Below, piece by piece: positions 7,784 through 15,473 of a DNA stretch of 37,610 nucleotides. Within the stretch, counting starts at the first letter, position 1. Each line of letters begins with the position of its first letter. Made by a program: the position numbers and the translations under genes. This DNA is from JACIWB01 sp038818725 (lineage in GTDB: Archaea; Thermoplasmatota; E2; UBA202; JdFR-43): positions 1 to 37,610 of the forward strand of contig JAWAYL010000007.1 of assembly GCA_038818725.1 (NCBI GenBank). The letters are read 5' to 3'. Below the pieces are notes generated by a model, which did no database searches, was not told where the DNA came from, and saw nothing but the letters and a program-made list of their open reading frames with translations.

Positions 7784-8182
7784 TCACACAATAATTGAAG
7801 AAGCAGCTGCTACACGAGGCCATCTTTCAGCAGCCTCTCTTGCAACCGCTCCCTTAATTGCTGAGCCTTTCATTTCTCCCTGTGGATTTACTATTACTGC
7901 TGCATTATCTTCAAACTGCACTCTCGTTCCATCTGGGCGGCGATATGGCATGCGCTGCCTTATTATTATTGCTGGAAAAACCTGCCTTTTCAGCTCTGTT
8001 TTTCCTTTTTTTACAGTTACAAAAACCATGTCGCCAACTCCAGCGGAAGGATAGCGCCTATGAACTGTTTTAAGCCCCTTTACTGCTACTATCTCCACTA
8101 CCTGCGCTCCTGTATTGTCTGCACACTCCAATTCTGCTCCTGTTGGCAAGCCACGGGTTATTTTTGCAGCTACTCCTTTCAT
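7784..8182 (-). CDS. rpl14: 50S ribosomal protein uL14
   Basis: 132 residues with the signature region ECADNTGAQVVEIVAVKG, then the GDMVFVTVKKG strand and the conserved RPDGTRVQFEDNAAVIVNPQ block. uL14 lies at the subunit interface and contributes to the GTPase-factor binding area. Its ATG overlaps the uS17 stop by an ATGA junction. Length and motifs are normal. Confidence 0.97.
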   Translation of the reverse strand: MKGVAAKITRGLPTGAELECADNTGAQVVEIVAVKGLKTVHRRYPSAGVGDMVFVTVKKGKTELKRQVFPAIIIRQRMPYRRPDGTRVQFEDNAAVIVNPQGEMKGSAIKGAVAREAAERWPRVAAASSIIV

Positions 8183-8490
8183 CTTTTCCCCACCACAACA
8201 AAGTGCTTTGTCTTACTTAAAGGACGGCATTCCATTATAATAACTTCATCTCCTTTTTCAACATCTATGCATGGCGGAAGATGAGCTTTATGCCTACTTG
8301 TCCTCTTTTCATATCTTTCATATTTTGGAACATAGTGAAATCTTTCTCTTTCAACAACAACTGTTTTTTGCATTGCTTTTGAAACAATTTTTCCTTTTAA
8401 AATTATCCCTCTTACCTTTAAATGGCCATGAAATGGGCAATTTTTATCATTGCATATTTTTTCTGGCTCTTTAACATCTATTCCTATCAT
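8179..8490 (-). CDS. rps17: 30S ribosomal protein uS17
   Basis: 103 residues. The OB-fold core has VRGIILKGKIVSKAMQKTVV and RHKAHLPPCIDVEKGDEVII, ending in the SKTKHFVVV strand. The archaeal N-terminal part contains CNDKNCPFHG, also seen in other archaeal uS17 proteins. It is a primary 16S rRNA binder. ATGA-type overlaps link it to Rnp1 upstream and uL14 downstream. Confidence 0.97.
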   Translation of the reverse strand: MIGIDVKEPEKICNDKNCPFHGHLKVRGIILKGKIVSKAMQKTVVVERERFHYVPKYERYEKRTSRHKAHLPPCIDVEKGDEVIIMECRPLSKTKHFVVVGKR

Positions 8491-8732
8491 CTTATCCTCC
8501 TTATTCTTTCATGAGGAGCATATGCTATTTCTTTACCATCCACAATATTTCCATCTATTTCAAATTTTGCAATGCATTTTGCAACTTTTTTTATTCCATT
8601 TTTTGTCTCTATTATGAACATATTTTTCGTCTCATCTATTATTTTTCCTTCAACTTTTTCAAGGCTTTTATCCGTGCATTGAACTATTTTTATAGGCAAC
8701 CCAATAAATTCAGACTTTAAAAATTTTTTCAT
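8487..8732 (-). CDS. rnp1: Ribonuclease P protein component 1 (Rpp29/Pop4 family)
   Basis: 81 residues. The Sm-like barrel segments GLPIKIVQCTDKSLEKVEGK, IDETKNMFIIET and KCIAKFEI identify archaeal Rnp1. It partners Rnp4 (Rpp21) to shape the specificity side of RNase P for tRNA 5' maturation. The position between SUI1 and uS17 in the ribosomal operon is the usual euryarchaeal one. It overlaps both neighbours by 4 nt. Confidence 0.93.
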   Translation of the reverse strand: MKKFLKSEFIGLPIKIVQCTDKSLEKVEGKIIDETKNMFIIETKNGIKKVAKCIAKFEIDGNIVDGKEIAYAPHERIRRIR

Positions 8733-9022
8733 TCCACCACAACATTAAATCCCATTTCTTCGAGCTTCTTCTTTGCCTTCTCTTTATGATCACCTTGTAG
8801 CTCTACAAGATTATTTTTAACAGTCCCACCACATGCACAGCATCTCTTTAGCTCTTTTGCAAGCTCTGACATATCAACGCTTGAATCAAGTCCTCCTATA
8901 ATTGTAACAACTTTTCCATACCTTCTTTTTTCAGTATATATTTTTATTTCCTTTCCTTCCCTTGCAATTTTTTCACAAACACAAAGTTCCTTAGGCAGAC
9001 CACAAACTTTGCATATCTCCAT
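8729..9022 (-). CDS. Translation initiation factor aIF1 (SUI1 family)
   Basis: 97 residues. An N-terminal cysteine cluster (CKVCG...CVCEK: C4, C7, C14, C16) typical of archaeal aIF1 is followed by the SUI1 core with RRYGKVVTIIGGL and CACGGTVKNNLVELQGDH. aIF1 acts in start-codon selection on the small subunit. The ATG shares its A with the uL29 stop (TAATG), so coupling to uL29 is tight. Confidence 0.96.
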   Translation of the reverse strand: MEICKVCGLPKELCVCEKIAREGKEIKIYTEKRRYGKVVTIIGGLDSSVDMSELAKELKRCCACGGTVKNNLVELQGDHKEKAKKKLEEMGFNVVVE

Positions 9023-9216
9023 TATATATCTCCTTCCTCCCTCATAATTGTGAGTAACCTTGCTATACTTTTACGGAGATATCTTATCCTTCCGGGCGAC
9101 GGCGATGAACCGCCCATAGAGGATTTTCCATATTCTTTCATAAGCTCATTTCTCAGCTCGCCCAGTTTTTTAATTCTCTCTTCCCTGTTCATTTTCCTTA
9201 TTTCCCTCGCCTTCAT
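9022..9216 (-). CDS. rpl29: 50S ribosomal protein uL29
   Basis: 64 residues from the ATG at 9216 (MKAREIRKMNREERIKKLGE), the usual archaeal uL29 start. A TTG at 9225 is open, but it would sit one base from the GGAGGTG at 9227-9233, too close to be used. The central SSMGGSSPSPGRIRYLRKSI is characteristic. The first 47 nt overlap the end of the uS3 gene in another frame, an unusually long overlap compared with the 1-14 nt junctions elsewhere in the operon. Confidence 0.94.
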   Translation of the reverse strand: MKAREIRKMNREERIKKLGELRNELMKEYGKSSMGGSSPSPGRIRYLRKSIARLLTIMREEGDI

Positions 9217-10069
9217 CTTTTTCAAGCACCTCCTTTAATATTTCTTTAATTCTTTCAGCCCTTTTTATACCAATTCCCTTTACTTCAATAAGGTCATTTA
9301 TATCCATTTCATATAACTCACGAGCATTTTTTATGCCTGCTTTCTTTAGTGAAGCAATAACATTTGATGGTATTTCTGGCAAATTCATAATATCTATTTT
9401 TTCAAGCTTTTCAAGCTTTTCCTCTCTTTCTACTTTTGCTGCTTCCATTTCTTTTTGCAAAATTTCTCTTCCTTCCTCTAATATTTTCACAACATCTGGC
9501 AACTCTACATCTGGTTTCATCAGCCTCACTTTAACTCCTATAATGCCAGGTTTTGTTTTTGCTGCCGCAATTGCTTCTTCCATAACTCGCTCAGCAACTT
9601 CCCCACAGTATTTCACATAACCAAGAGTAAATTTTTCTGATCTATGCCTTTCACCAGTTAGTTTGCCAGATATAACAACCTGGCAACCTCTTGCGCCAGC
9701 TTCAACAACCCTGCGAACTGTTGAATGCCCTACTCTACGAAAATGCCATCCTCTTTCAAGCGAGTCTGCCACTTTCTGAGCCATAAGGGTAGCATTTAAC
9801 AAAGCTTTCCCACTTATATCCTCTATTTCAATTTGAGGATTTTCTACACCAAATTTTTCTTTAATAATATTTGTAATTTCATTTATCCTCTTTCCACCCC
9901 TCCCTATAATTAAGCCTGGTCTTTCAACCTGTAGAGTTATTAATGTTCCCATAGGTATGCGCTGAATTTTAACTCCTCCAAAACCAGCACGCTCACATTC
10001 TTTTTTCAGAAATTCCTTAAGCAACACTCGCCTTTGATTTTCCTCAACAAATTTTCTTTCTATAGCCAT
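9170..10069 (-). CDS. rps3: 30S ribosomal protein uS3 with C-terminal helix-hairpin-helix extension
   Basis: 299 residues, longer than common archaeal uS3 (roughly 210-250). The N-terminal KH domain has GLIIGRGGK (52-60), and the C-terminal uS3 domain has GARGCQVVISGKLTGERHRS (125-144). After a charged helix (200-224) come about 60 residues (227-285) with a helix-hairpin-helix pattern: PSNVIASLKKAGIKNAREL, then DLIEVKGIGIKRAERIKEIL. This resembles HhH_5/RNAP alpha-CTD-like modules. The tail ends in a Glu/Lys/Asn-rich stretch encoded in the overlap with uL29. Core identity is certain. The role of the HhH, perhaps extra RNA contact near the mRNA entry site, is inference. Confidence 0.96.
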   Translation of the reverse strand: MAIERKFVEENQRRVLLKEFLKKECERAGFGGVKIQRIPMGTLITLQVERPGLIIGRGGKRINEITNIIKEKFGVENPQIEIEDISGKALLNATLMAQKVADSLERGWHFRRVGHSTVRRVVEAGARGCQVVISGKLTGERHRSEKFTLGYVKYCGEVAERVMEEAIAAAKTKPGIIGVKVRLMKPDVELPDVVKILEEGREILQKEMEAAKVEREEKLEKLEKIDIMNLPEIPSNVIASLKKAGIKNARELYEMDINDLIEVKGIGIKRAERIKEILKEVLEKDEGEGNKENEQGREN

Positions 10070-10070
10070 C

Positions 10071-10511
10071 TTATTCCTCTGAAATTATTATTTCAACATT
10101 TGTTGTCTGTTCATTCCAATCCGTTGCTCGCCCCATAGCACGAGGTATAAATCCCTTTATTTCTCTTCCCTTATACGCAGAAATATGGGCTATATACATA
10201 TTTTCAACATTAAGTCCTTTATATTCCGCATTATTTTCAGCATTTTCTATAACTTCAAGAATCATTTTGCAAGCCTTTTCAGGATATGCGCCAGGGCCAA
10301 CGCCGCGCTGATGAGGACGATTTCTATTATGTGTTTTTAATGGCAATGCTCTTTTATGTTGAATTACTTCATTTAAAAATTTCTTTGCCTCGCTAACTTT
10401 CATTCCTTTTATAGCTCTCGCTATGTTTTCACAATGCTTTGGCGAGCAATACAGCTCTCTTCCATAAGCCTTTGCAGTTTTTTCTGGATCTAGCTCTAAG
10501 GAATATTTCAT
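10071..10511 (-). CDS. rpl22: 50S ribosomal protein uL22
   Basis: 146 residues, with the archaeal uL22 features AYGRELYCSPKHCENIARAI, HKRALPLKTHNRNRPHQRG and AHISAYKGREIKGFIPRAMG. The last is the conserved hairpin region that reaches the exit tunnel. Separated by 1 nt from uS3 and 4 nt from uS19. Nothing unusual was seen. Confidence 0.96.
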   Translation of the reverse strand: MKYSLELDPEKTAKAYGRELYCSPKHCENIARAIKGMKVSEAKKFLNEVIQHKRALPLKTHNRNRPHQRGVGPGAYPEKACKMILEVIENAENNAEYKGLNVENMYIAHISAYKGREIKGFIPRAMGRATDWNEQTTNVEIIISEE

Positions 10512-10515
10512 ATTC

Positions 10516-10932
10516 TCACTTCAATGGCAGATATTTTGAAGAGCGAGTTGCTCCAACACCTGGCCCACTATGCTTTACTTCTTTCCTTGTCATTGCAAAT
10601 TCTCCAAGGTAATGGCCAATCATTTCTGGTTTAATATTTACTGGTAAAAATTCTTTTCCATTATGCACTGCAATTGTATGGCCAACAAATTCTGGGAGTA
10701 TAATCATATCTCGCAAATGTGTGCGTATAATTTTTCCTTTCTCAGTTTTTCTAAGCCTTTGTATAAATTTATACTGGCGAGGAGTTAAGCCACGCTTTAA
10801 ACTTCTTCTTGCCCTAGCTGGTAAATAGGGTAATATGTCTTCAATGCTCATTTTCATCAGCTCATCAACTTTAATCCCTCTGTAAAGGAATTCTTTTTTA
10901 CTTGTAATTTCAATTTTCTTTTTCTTCGCCAT
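10516..10932 (-). CDS. rps19: 30S ribosomal protein uS19
   Basis: 138 residues. It has the uS19 core IIRTHLRDMIILPEFVGHTI, AVHNGKEFLPVNIKPEMIGH and the GEFAMTRKEVKHSGPGVGAT signature. It binds the 16S head with uS13. The N-terminal ~60 residues are the archaeal/eukaryotic extension. It is placed 4 nt downstream of uL2. Confidence 0.97.
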   Translation of the reverse strand: MAKKKKIEITSKKEFLYRGIKVDELMKMSIEDILPYLPARARRSLKRGLTPRQYKFIQRLRKTEKGKIIRTHLRDMIILPEFVGHTIAVHNGKEFLPVNIKPEMIGHYLGEFAMTRKEVKHSGPGVGATRSSKYLPLK

Positions 10933-10936
10933 TTAC

Positions 10937-11638
10937 TCACCTCTTACCAGTTCTTCTTGCAGCTATTGAACCAACTTTTCTTCCAGGCGGAGCACCTCTT
11001 GAAACAGTTTTTGGCCTGCCAACATGCTGATGGCTTCCTCCTCCATGAGGATGATTAACTGGATTCATTGCAACACCACTCACAATAGGCCATAGCTTTG
11101 CCCTACTTCTCATCATATGATATTTCTTGCCCGCTTTCAATATTGGTTTATCTTTTCTTCCGCCACCAGCAGCCAGCCCAACAGTTGCCCTACATTGAGG
11201 AAGAAATTTCTTATCCTTTCCAGATGGCATGCGCACAATTACATAATCCTTCTCATGAGATATTATTGTTGCATAGGAGCCAGCACTTCTTACAAACTTA
11301 CCACCATCACCTGGCATTCCCTCTATATTATAAATAGGAGCTCCTTGTGGAATGGATGAAAGAGGCATTACATTTCCTGCTTTAAAAATACTCTCTTTTG
11401 TAAATTTTATTTTTTCTCCAACAATTGCTCCTTCATATGCAACCATCTTTACTTCTCTTCCGTCATTAAGTCTTACTATTGCAACAGGAGCGGTTGAGCC
11501 TGGATTATGAATTATATCTTCAATTACTCCTTCATATTCTCCAAATGGAGGATATTCTACTGGCCCTTTATGGCGAAATGAAGGGCTTTGCCAAATGCTT
11601 CCCCTTCCACGCCTTTGTAACCTTAACCTTTTACCCAT
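10937..11638 (-). CDS. rpl2: 50S ribosomal protein uL2
   Basis: 233 residues. The near-universal segment GVAMNPVNHPHGGGSHQHVG, including the His implicated in peptidyl-transferase function, is intact. The RRGRGSIWQSPSFRHKGPV N-terminus is archaeal. It sits 8 nt downstream of uL23 with a GAGGTGA-type Shine-Dalgarno before the ATG (minus strand ATGAGGTGAAAAATG). Length is normal. Confidence 0.97.
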   Translation of the reverse strand: MGKRLRLQRRGRGSIWQSPSFRHKGPVEYPPFGEYEGVIEDIIHNPGSTAPVAIVRLNDGREVKMVAYEGAIVGEKIKFTKESIFKAGNVMPLSSIPQGAPIYNIEGMPGDGGKFVRSAGSYATIISHEKDYVIVRMPSGKDKKFLPQCRATVGLAAGGGRKDKPILKAGKKYHMMRSRAKLWPIVSGVAMNPVNHPHGGGSHQHVGRPKTVSRGAPPGRKVGSIAARRTGKR

Positions 11639-11646
11639 TTTTCACC

Positions 11647-11904
11647 TCATATTGCTCCAATTCTTGTAGCAATATCTTCCGCCTTATATTCTGGCTTCAG
11701 CTTTACAGTTGCTATCTTTCCTTTCCTGCCAATTCTGGTATTAACTTTCTCGACTTTAACTTCAAATATTTTTTCAACCGCTTCCTTTATCTGTCTTTTA
11801 TTTGCATCAATTCTTGTAATGAATTGCAAGCAATTATTTTTTTCCATTAGAGCGACTGTCTTTTCAGTTATATAAGGATGCTTTATTATTTCATATGGAT
11901 TCAT
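11647..11904 (-). CDS. rpl23: 50S ribosomal protein uL23
   Basis: 85 residues from the ATG at 11904 (MNPYEIIKHPYITEKTVALM). A GTG at 11913 is also open, but it overlaps the AGGTGAG Shine-Dalgarno that serves the ATG. Core motifs include the HPYITEKT start and VNTRIGRKGKIATVKLKPEY. It forms part of the tunnel-exit platform that binds SRP and chaperones. The start overlaps the uL4 stop by 14 nt. Confidence 0.95.
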   Translation of the reverse strand: MNPYEIIKHPYITEKTVALMEKNNCLQFITRIDANKRQIKEAVEKIFEVKVEKVNTRIGRKGKIATVKLKPEYKAEDIATRIGAI

Positions 11905-12649
11905 ATCTCTCACCTAACTTCATTATTGCTCCTTTTGTATAAACTGTAAGCCTGCCAGCCTGCCCGCCTGGAGCAAGATGCGCAACATTTAGCTCATCAA
12001 CGTTTACAACATCCACACCAGCTAAATTATCAGCTGCTTTTTTAACTTTTTCCTTTTTATCAGTAACAATAAGAATTGATTTTGGCTTTTTATATTTCCT
12101 TCCTCTTAATTTTCCTATTCCTGCCCTTATATGCCTTCCTTCTTTTGCCCTTATAATATCATCCACAATTCCTATTTTCTTGAACAATGAAATTATATCC
12201 TTTGTCTTGCTCATTTCATTAAATGCATCATCAACAACTACTGGAAGCGATGTATTGAATTTATGGCCACGCTGCTTAACAATTTCTTCATTTGCAGTTG
12301 CTGATATTGCTGAAATTCTTGCCATAATCATTTCCTTTCTATTAATTTTTCTTTTCCATATTTTTTCTACTTTTGGAGGATGCGCTTCCCTTCCTTTTAC
12401 AGTCTGAGGAGCAAAAGCTCCTCTACCAGAAGCAATTCGAGGTGTGCGAGAAATTCCTCTTCCTGGACCAAATGATTCCGCTACATAATGGCCTGCTCTT
12501 TTATTTGTTCCGTATGGCTGGCGGGAATTGCTTCGAATTATATTAAATGCTTTTTTTATTAAATCAGGACGATATTCAAAAGAAAAACATTTTGGCAATT
12601 CAATTTCTTCTTTTATTTCACCATCTATCCCATAAACATTTGCTTTCAT
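11891..12649 (-). CDS. rpl4: 50S ribosomal protein uL4
   Basis: 252 residues. The archaeal uL4 extended loop (SNSRQPYGTNKRAGHYVAES) and the RIASGRGAFAPQTVKGREAH region are present. The C-terminal globular part has VDVVNVDELNVAHLAPGGQA. It lines the exit tunnel. It overlaps uL3 by 4 nt (ATGA) and uL23 by 14 nt. Confidence 0.96.
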   Translation of the reverse strand: MKANVYGIDGEIKEEIELPKCFSFEYRPDLIKKAFNIIRSNSRQPYGTNKRAGHYVAESFGPGRGISRTPRIASGRGAFAPQTVKGREAHPPKVEKIWKRKINRKEMIMARISAISATANEEIVKQRGHKFNTSLPVVVDDAFNEMSKTKDIISLFKKIGIVDDIIRAKEGRHIRAGIGKLRGRKYKKPKSILIVTDKKEKVKKAADNLAGVDVVNVDELNVAHLAPGGQAGRLTVYTKGAIMKLGERYESI

Positions 12650-13611
12650 CTTACTCCCTGTCTACTTGTAGTTGAAATATATGAAATCTGTGGTTTTTCG
12701 ATCTTTACTCCAGCTAGATAGCGAATTGCTTTCCTCATAAAGACAAGCCTTTTTGTGCATCCAAGAATACTTCCATGCAATATTACATAATCATTTCTCA
12801 CAAACCCATAGCGAATAAATCCGCCAACTGGATTTATTTCCTCTGGCTTATCACCTATTTTCAATATTCTCTTATTATATTCAGTTCTTCTATGAAAGCC
12901 CATTTGTCCAGCCTGCGGAACAGAAGGGCGAACCCATGAAAGCCATGGACCAAGTGTTCCTATCATACGGCGATGCTTGCTATTTTTATGAGCTAATAAC
13001 TTCACTCCCCATCTTTTTATATGACCCTGAAATCCTTTCCCCTTTGTAACACCTATTACATCAACCATCTCCCCTTCCCTAAAAACATCTCTAACACTTA
13101 TTTCCTTTCCAAGCAAACTTTCTGCAAGAGATTGCTTTTCTTTAAGCTCGCCTCCAATTCCAATTTCAAAAAGCTCAGGAACTTTCTTTGGAATACCAGT
13201 GACTTTGTACGGCTGTGTGTGAGCAATTAAACGAATTTCATCATAGTTGCTATATTCCTTCTTTTCCTTTTTCTTTGGCAAACAAATAACTTCATCTAAT
13301 GCTTGCAAATCATCGCTCCAAATTTCACCAACGCTTCTCATTCCATAAGGCGAGTATGCATAAAATCTCATTCCGACAACTTTCATTGGAGGTGTTTCAA
13401 CAACTGTAACTGGCACCATCACTTCCTGCCCAGAAGTAAGGGAAGTAGGGCGATAATCAACAAGCATTACATGTGTCATTCCTACTTTATAGCCAGCGAA
13501 GCCAAGCACCCCGCTGCCAGCCCAGCTTCTTACCGCTTGCCTTTCTGAGCTAGCTCTTTTGCGGGGCGAATAGCCCATCGAGCCGCGCCTTGGTTTGCTA
13601 TGCTGCGCCAT
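12646..13611 (-). CDS. rpl3: 50S ribosomal protein uL3, first gene of the operon
   Basis: 321 residues, typical archaeal size. The N-terminus SKPRRGSMGYSPRKRASSER and the core DVIGVTKGKGFQGHIKRWGV, with GTLGPWLSWVRPSVPQAGQM, are diagnostic. It binds near the peptidyl-transferase centre. The ATG at 13611 has an AAGGT just upstream and a TATA-like TTTATATA centred near 13642, so the leader would be only a few nucleotides. This promoter could drive all sixteen genes down to uS14. Confidence 0.97.
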   Translation of the reverse strand: MAQHSKPRRGSMGYSPRKRASSERQAVRSWAGSGVLGFAGYKVGMTHVMLVDYRPTSLTSGQEVMVPVTVVETPPMKVVGMRFYAYSPYGMRSVGEIWSDDLQALDEVICLPKKKEKKEYSNYDEIRLIAHTQPYKVTGIPKKVPELFEIGIGGELKEKQSLAESLLGKEISVRDVFREGEMVDVIGVTKGKGFQGHIKRWGVKLLAHKNSKHRRMIGTLGPWLSWVRPSVPQAGQMGFHRRTEYNKRILKIGDKPEEINPVGGFIRYGFVRNDYVILHGSILGCTKRLVFMRKAIRYLAGVKIEKPQISYISTTSRQGVR

Positions 13612-13638
13612 TTTACCTTACCCAAATATGAGAGGAGA

Positions 13639-13646
13639 TATATAAA
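13639..13646 (-). promoter_or_regulatory. TATA-like box of the ribosomal operon
   Basis: Minus-strand TTTATATA, a near-consensus archaeal TATA box, centred about 31 nt upstream of the uL3 ATG. It predicts a transcription start near 13617 and a very short leader that still contains AAGGT. Confidence 0.55.
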
Positions 13647-13735
13647 ATTGTTGGATAAAAATTTATTGCAGTCGAATTGATGCATCATCATTTCCAGCCA
13701 AGCAAACATTTTAGAACAATTTTTGCTTTATATTC

Positions 13736-14680
13736 ATGCTTTATATGGTAACAAGATGGTTTGGAGTGTTTTTATATGATGAAAAGGAAATTAAAGATAT
13801 GATACTTTTTCCAAAAAATGCAGATGAAATAGCAAACAGGTTATATAGAATTTCAAAAGGCGAAATAATTGAAGAAGAAATAAAATTTGAAAAATATAAG
13901 CCAATTGTAAAGGAAAAAAGATTGCTTATCATCGGAAAGGAAGGAAAATTTAAAGAAATTAAAATAAATGCTGAAAAGTTTGGATATGGAAAAAATTTGC
14001 TAAGAGAGGCATGTATAAAGCTTTCAATTAAAAAAATTGAGGAGGAGCAAAAGAAAAGGGAAAAAAGAATAGTTGAAGCAGTAAATGCAATAGAAGATAT
14101 AATTAAAGTTACAAATATATTGCTTGAGAGAGTAAGAAGCTGGTATGAATATTTTTCATTTGATGAGGAAATAGATGGAATTTTTGATTTAAAAATAGGT
14201 GAGGAAGAGATAGACAAACAGGAGGAAAAAAATCTTAAAAATATAGCGAAAGTAATACAATTTTTGAACAATACAAGGGATGAACTGCAAAATTACATAA
14301 AAATTGCGATGGAAGAAATTGCACCAAATTTAACAGAGCTTGTTGGCTATTCAATAGCATCAAAACTTGTTGCAAAAGCTGGGGGCATCGAAAGACTCGC
14401 GAAAATGCCAGCAAGTACAATTCAGCTCCTCGGCGCAGAAAGAGCTCTTTTCAGGCATTTAAAAGATGGCTTGCCGCCTCCGAAGCATGGCATCATATTT
14501 CAGCATGAAATGGTAAATAAAGCCCCAAAAAATAAAAGAGGAAAAATAGCAAGAATGATTGCTTCAAAAATTTCAATTGCATGCAAGGCGGACGCGTTTA
14601 CTGGAAATAAGATAGGAGAAAAATTGAAAAAAGAAATGGAAGAGGAATATAAGGAAATTATTCAGTATTTCCGAAAGTGA
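13736..14680 (+). CDS. Nop5/Nop56-related C/D RNP core protein
   Basis: 314 residues, shorter than many archaeal Nop5 proteins (around 350-420). After an N-terminal domain and a coiled-coil middle (about 95-185), the NOP domain is clear: LTELVGYSIASKLVAKAGGI, then LLGAERALFRHLKDGLPPPK with HGIIFQHEMV. Nop5 bridges L7Ae on the guide RNA and the methyltransferase fibrillarin in C/D sRNPs that 2'-O-methylate rRNA. Fibrillarin usually follows nop5 in archaea, but here a transposase remnant follows instead. A C/D-box sRNA is predicted 9 kb away at 23601-23659. The start may be the ATG at 13736 or 13745; no Shine-Dalgarno is seen. Confidence 0.93.
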   Translation: MLYMVTRWFGVFLYDEKEIKDMILFPKNADEIANRLYRISKGEIIEEEIKFEKYKPIVKEKRLLIIGKEGKFKEIKINAEKFGYGKNLLREACIKLSIKKIEEEQKKREKRIVEAVNAIEDIIKVTNILLERVRSWYEYFSFDEEIDGIFDLKIGEEEIDKQEEKNLKNIAKVIQFLNNTRDELQNYIKIAMEEIAPNLTELVGYSIASKLVAKAGGIERLAKMPASTIQLLGAERALFRHLKDGLPPPKHGIIFQHEMVNKAPKNKRGKIARMIASKISIACKADAFTGNKIGEKLKKEMEEEYKEIIQYFRK

Positions 14681-14697
14681 AAATTTAGAAATTAAGC

Positions 14698-14747
14698 CCT
14701 GAGGCAACATTCCATCTTAAGGAGGGATGGGAATGCCATGCCTCAGG
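14698..14747 (+). repeat. Foldback that buries the transposase ribosome binding site and start
   Basis: CCTGAGGCA (14698-14706) pairs with TGCCTCAGG (14739-14747). Inside, CATTCCATC (14708-14716) pairs with GATGGGAATG (14726-14735), with one bulged G. The 9 nt loop TTAAGGAGG (14717-14725) holds the Shine-Dalgarno, and the ATG at 14727 lies in the paired 3' arm. Bacterial insertion sequences such as IS10 and IS50 use similar foldbacks to block translation from read-through transcripts. Alternatively it is an element end or a terminator for nop5. Confidence 0.6.
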
Positions 14748-15304
14748 ATTTTCATTTCGTTTAATAGAAGCAAAATAGATTTTCATACCAGACATAACTC
14801 ATTATATAAAGATGATGAATTTTTAGCTTCTCTTATCTATCTTTCAATTAGAAATAGATATCCAGAAAATGGTTGTAAAAGATTGAGAAAAATAGCAAAT
14901 AAAAACATTCCAGATGCAGATACTTTTTATGAGAGATTAAAGAAGAAAAGCATGCAAGAAATAAGTAAAGAGTTTTGGGATATACAAAAAGACATAGTTG
15001 GGATAATTAGTAAAGAAAACAGAAACAAAAGAATAGAGATGCTGAAAATAATTTCATGGTTAAAACAAAAACTGCTGATTTTATCATAAGATATTTTTTC
15101 TTCCTTTTCATGTCTCTTTTGTACAATTTATGGTATTTTACTAGTATAGGTTACTCAATAACAGCGGAAGAATGGAAGGATTTAATTGAAGATGAATTTA
15201 TAGCTGGCAAATGCATTGGAAATTATGCTCGACATGATAATTCAATTGAATTTATTACTCTTTCTTCTTCAGTTACAGGACTATCTTCTGCTTTTATTTT
15301 TTAA
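14727..15304 (+). pseudogene. Decayed DDE-type transposase with central deletion
   Basis: Two out-of-frame pieces remain. 14727-15089 encodes an N-terminal region with SLYKDDEFLASLIYLSIRNR and IPDADTFYERLKKKS, which resembles the N-terminal part of archaeal IS4/ISH3-like DDE transposases. 15056-15304, in another frame, encodes FIIRYFFFLFMSLLYNLWYF, the hydrophobic block usually found near the C-terminus of those enzymes. The catalytic DDE centre between them, probably 200 or more residues, is missing, so it is inactive. The junction lies around 15045-15070. Exact IS family is uncertain. A start ATG and Shine-Dalgarno survive inside the foldback. Possible terminal repeats are TAAGCC (14693-14698) and GGCTTA (15391-15396), which are weak. 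Confidence 0.65.
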
Positions 15305-15380
15305 GATATAGTAAATTTCAGATAAACTTGTGCAATTGTTATTTATTTTGGAGAAAAACAAAAAATTTCCTAAAAATTGT

Positions 15381-15401
15381 TGTTGTAAAAGGCTTACAAC
15401 A
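15381..15401. repeat. Inverted repeat after the transposase remnant
   Basis: TGTTGTAA and TTACAACA form a perfect 8 bp stem with loop AAGGC. It could be the right end of the decayed element or a transcription stop. The rest of 15305-15446 is AT-rich with no gene seen. Confidence 0.4.
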
Positions 15402-15446
15402 TCAATTTATTATTCCATATGCGGAAATACTGTTATTAGCATTAAA

Positions 15447-15457
15447 CTTTAATATTT
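15447..15457 (+). promoter_or_regulatory. TATA-like box for the arginine decarboxylase cluster
   Basis: CTTTAATATTT centred about 22 nt upstream of GTG 15474, the same spacing as at 34475. It supports a leaderless start at 15474 and makes the TTG at 15456, which overlaps the box, unlikely. Confidence 0.5.
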
Positions 15458-15473
15458 GAAATTATTTACTTTT

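Noticed and set aside
7764..8284. Plus-strand open frames across uL14 and uS17
   Set aside because: They are antisense shadows of well-supported ribosomal genes and have no family resemblance.
9217..9225. TTG start for uL29
   Set aside because: Only one base from the Shine-Dalgarno; ATG at 9216 has proper spacing and matches the family N-terminus.
13660..13705. Possible second C/D sRNA on the minus strand (AATGATGATGCATCAATTCGACTGC)
   Set aside because: A C-like box is present but the D box reads CTGC, no upstream C/D' pair or terminal stem was found, and it overlaps the promoter zone of the ribosomal operon.
15456..15473. TTG start for the arginine decarboxylase
   Set aside because: It overlaps the TATA-like box; the GTG at 15474 has the same promoter spacing as other leaderless genes and fits the family N-terminus.
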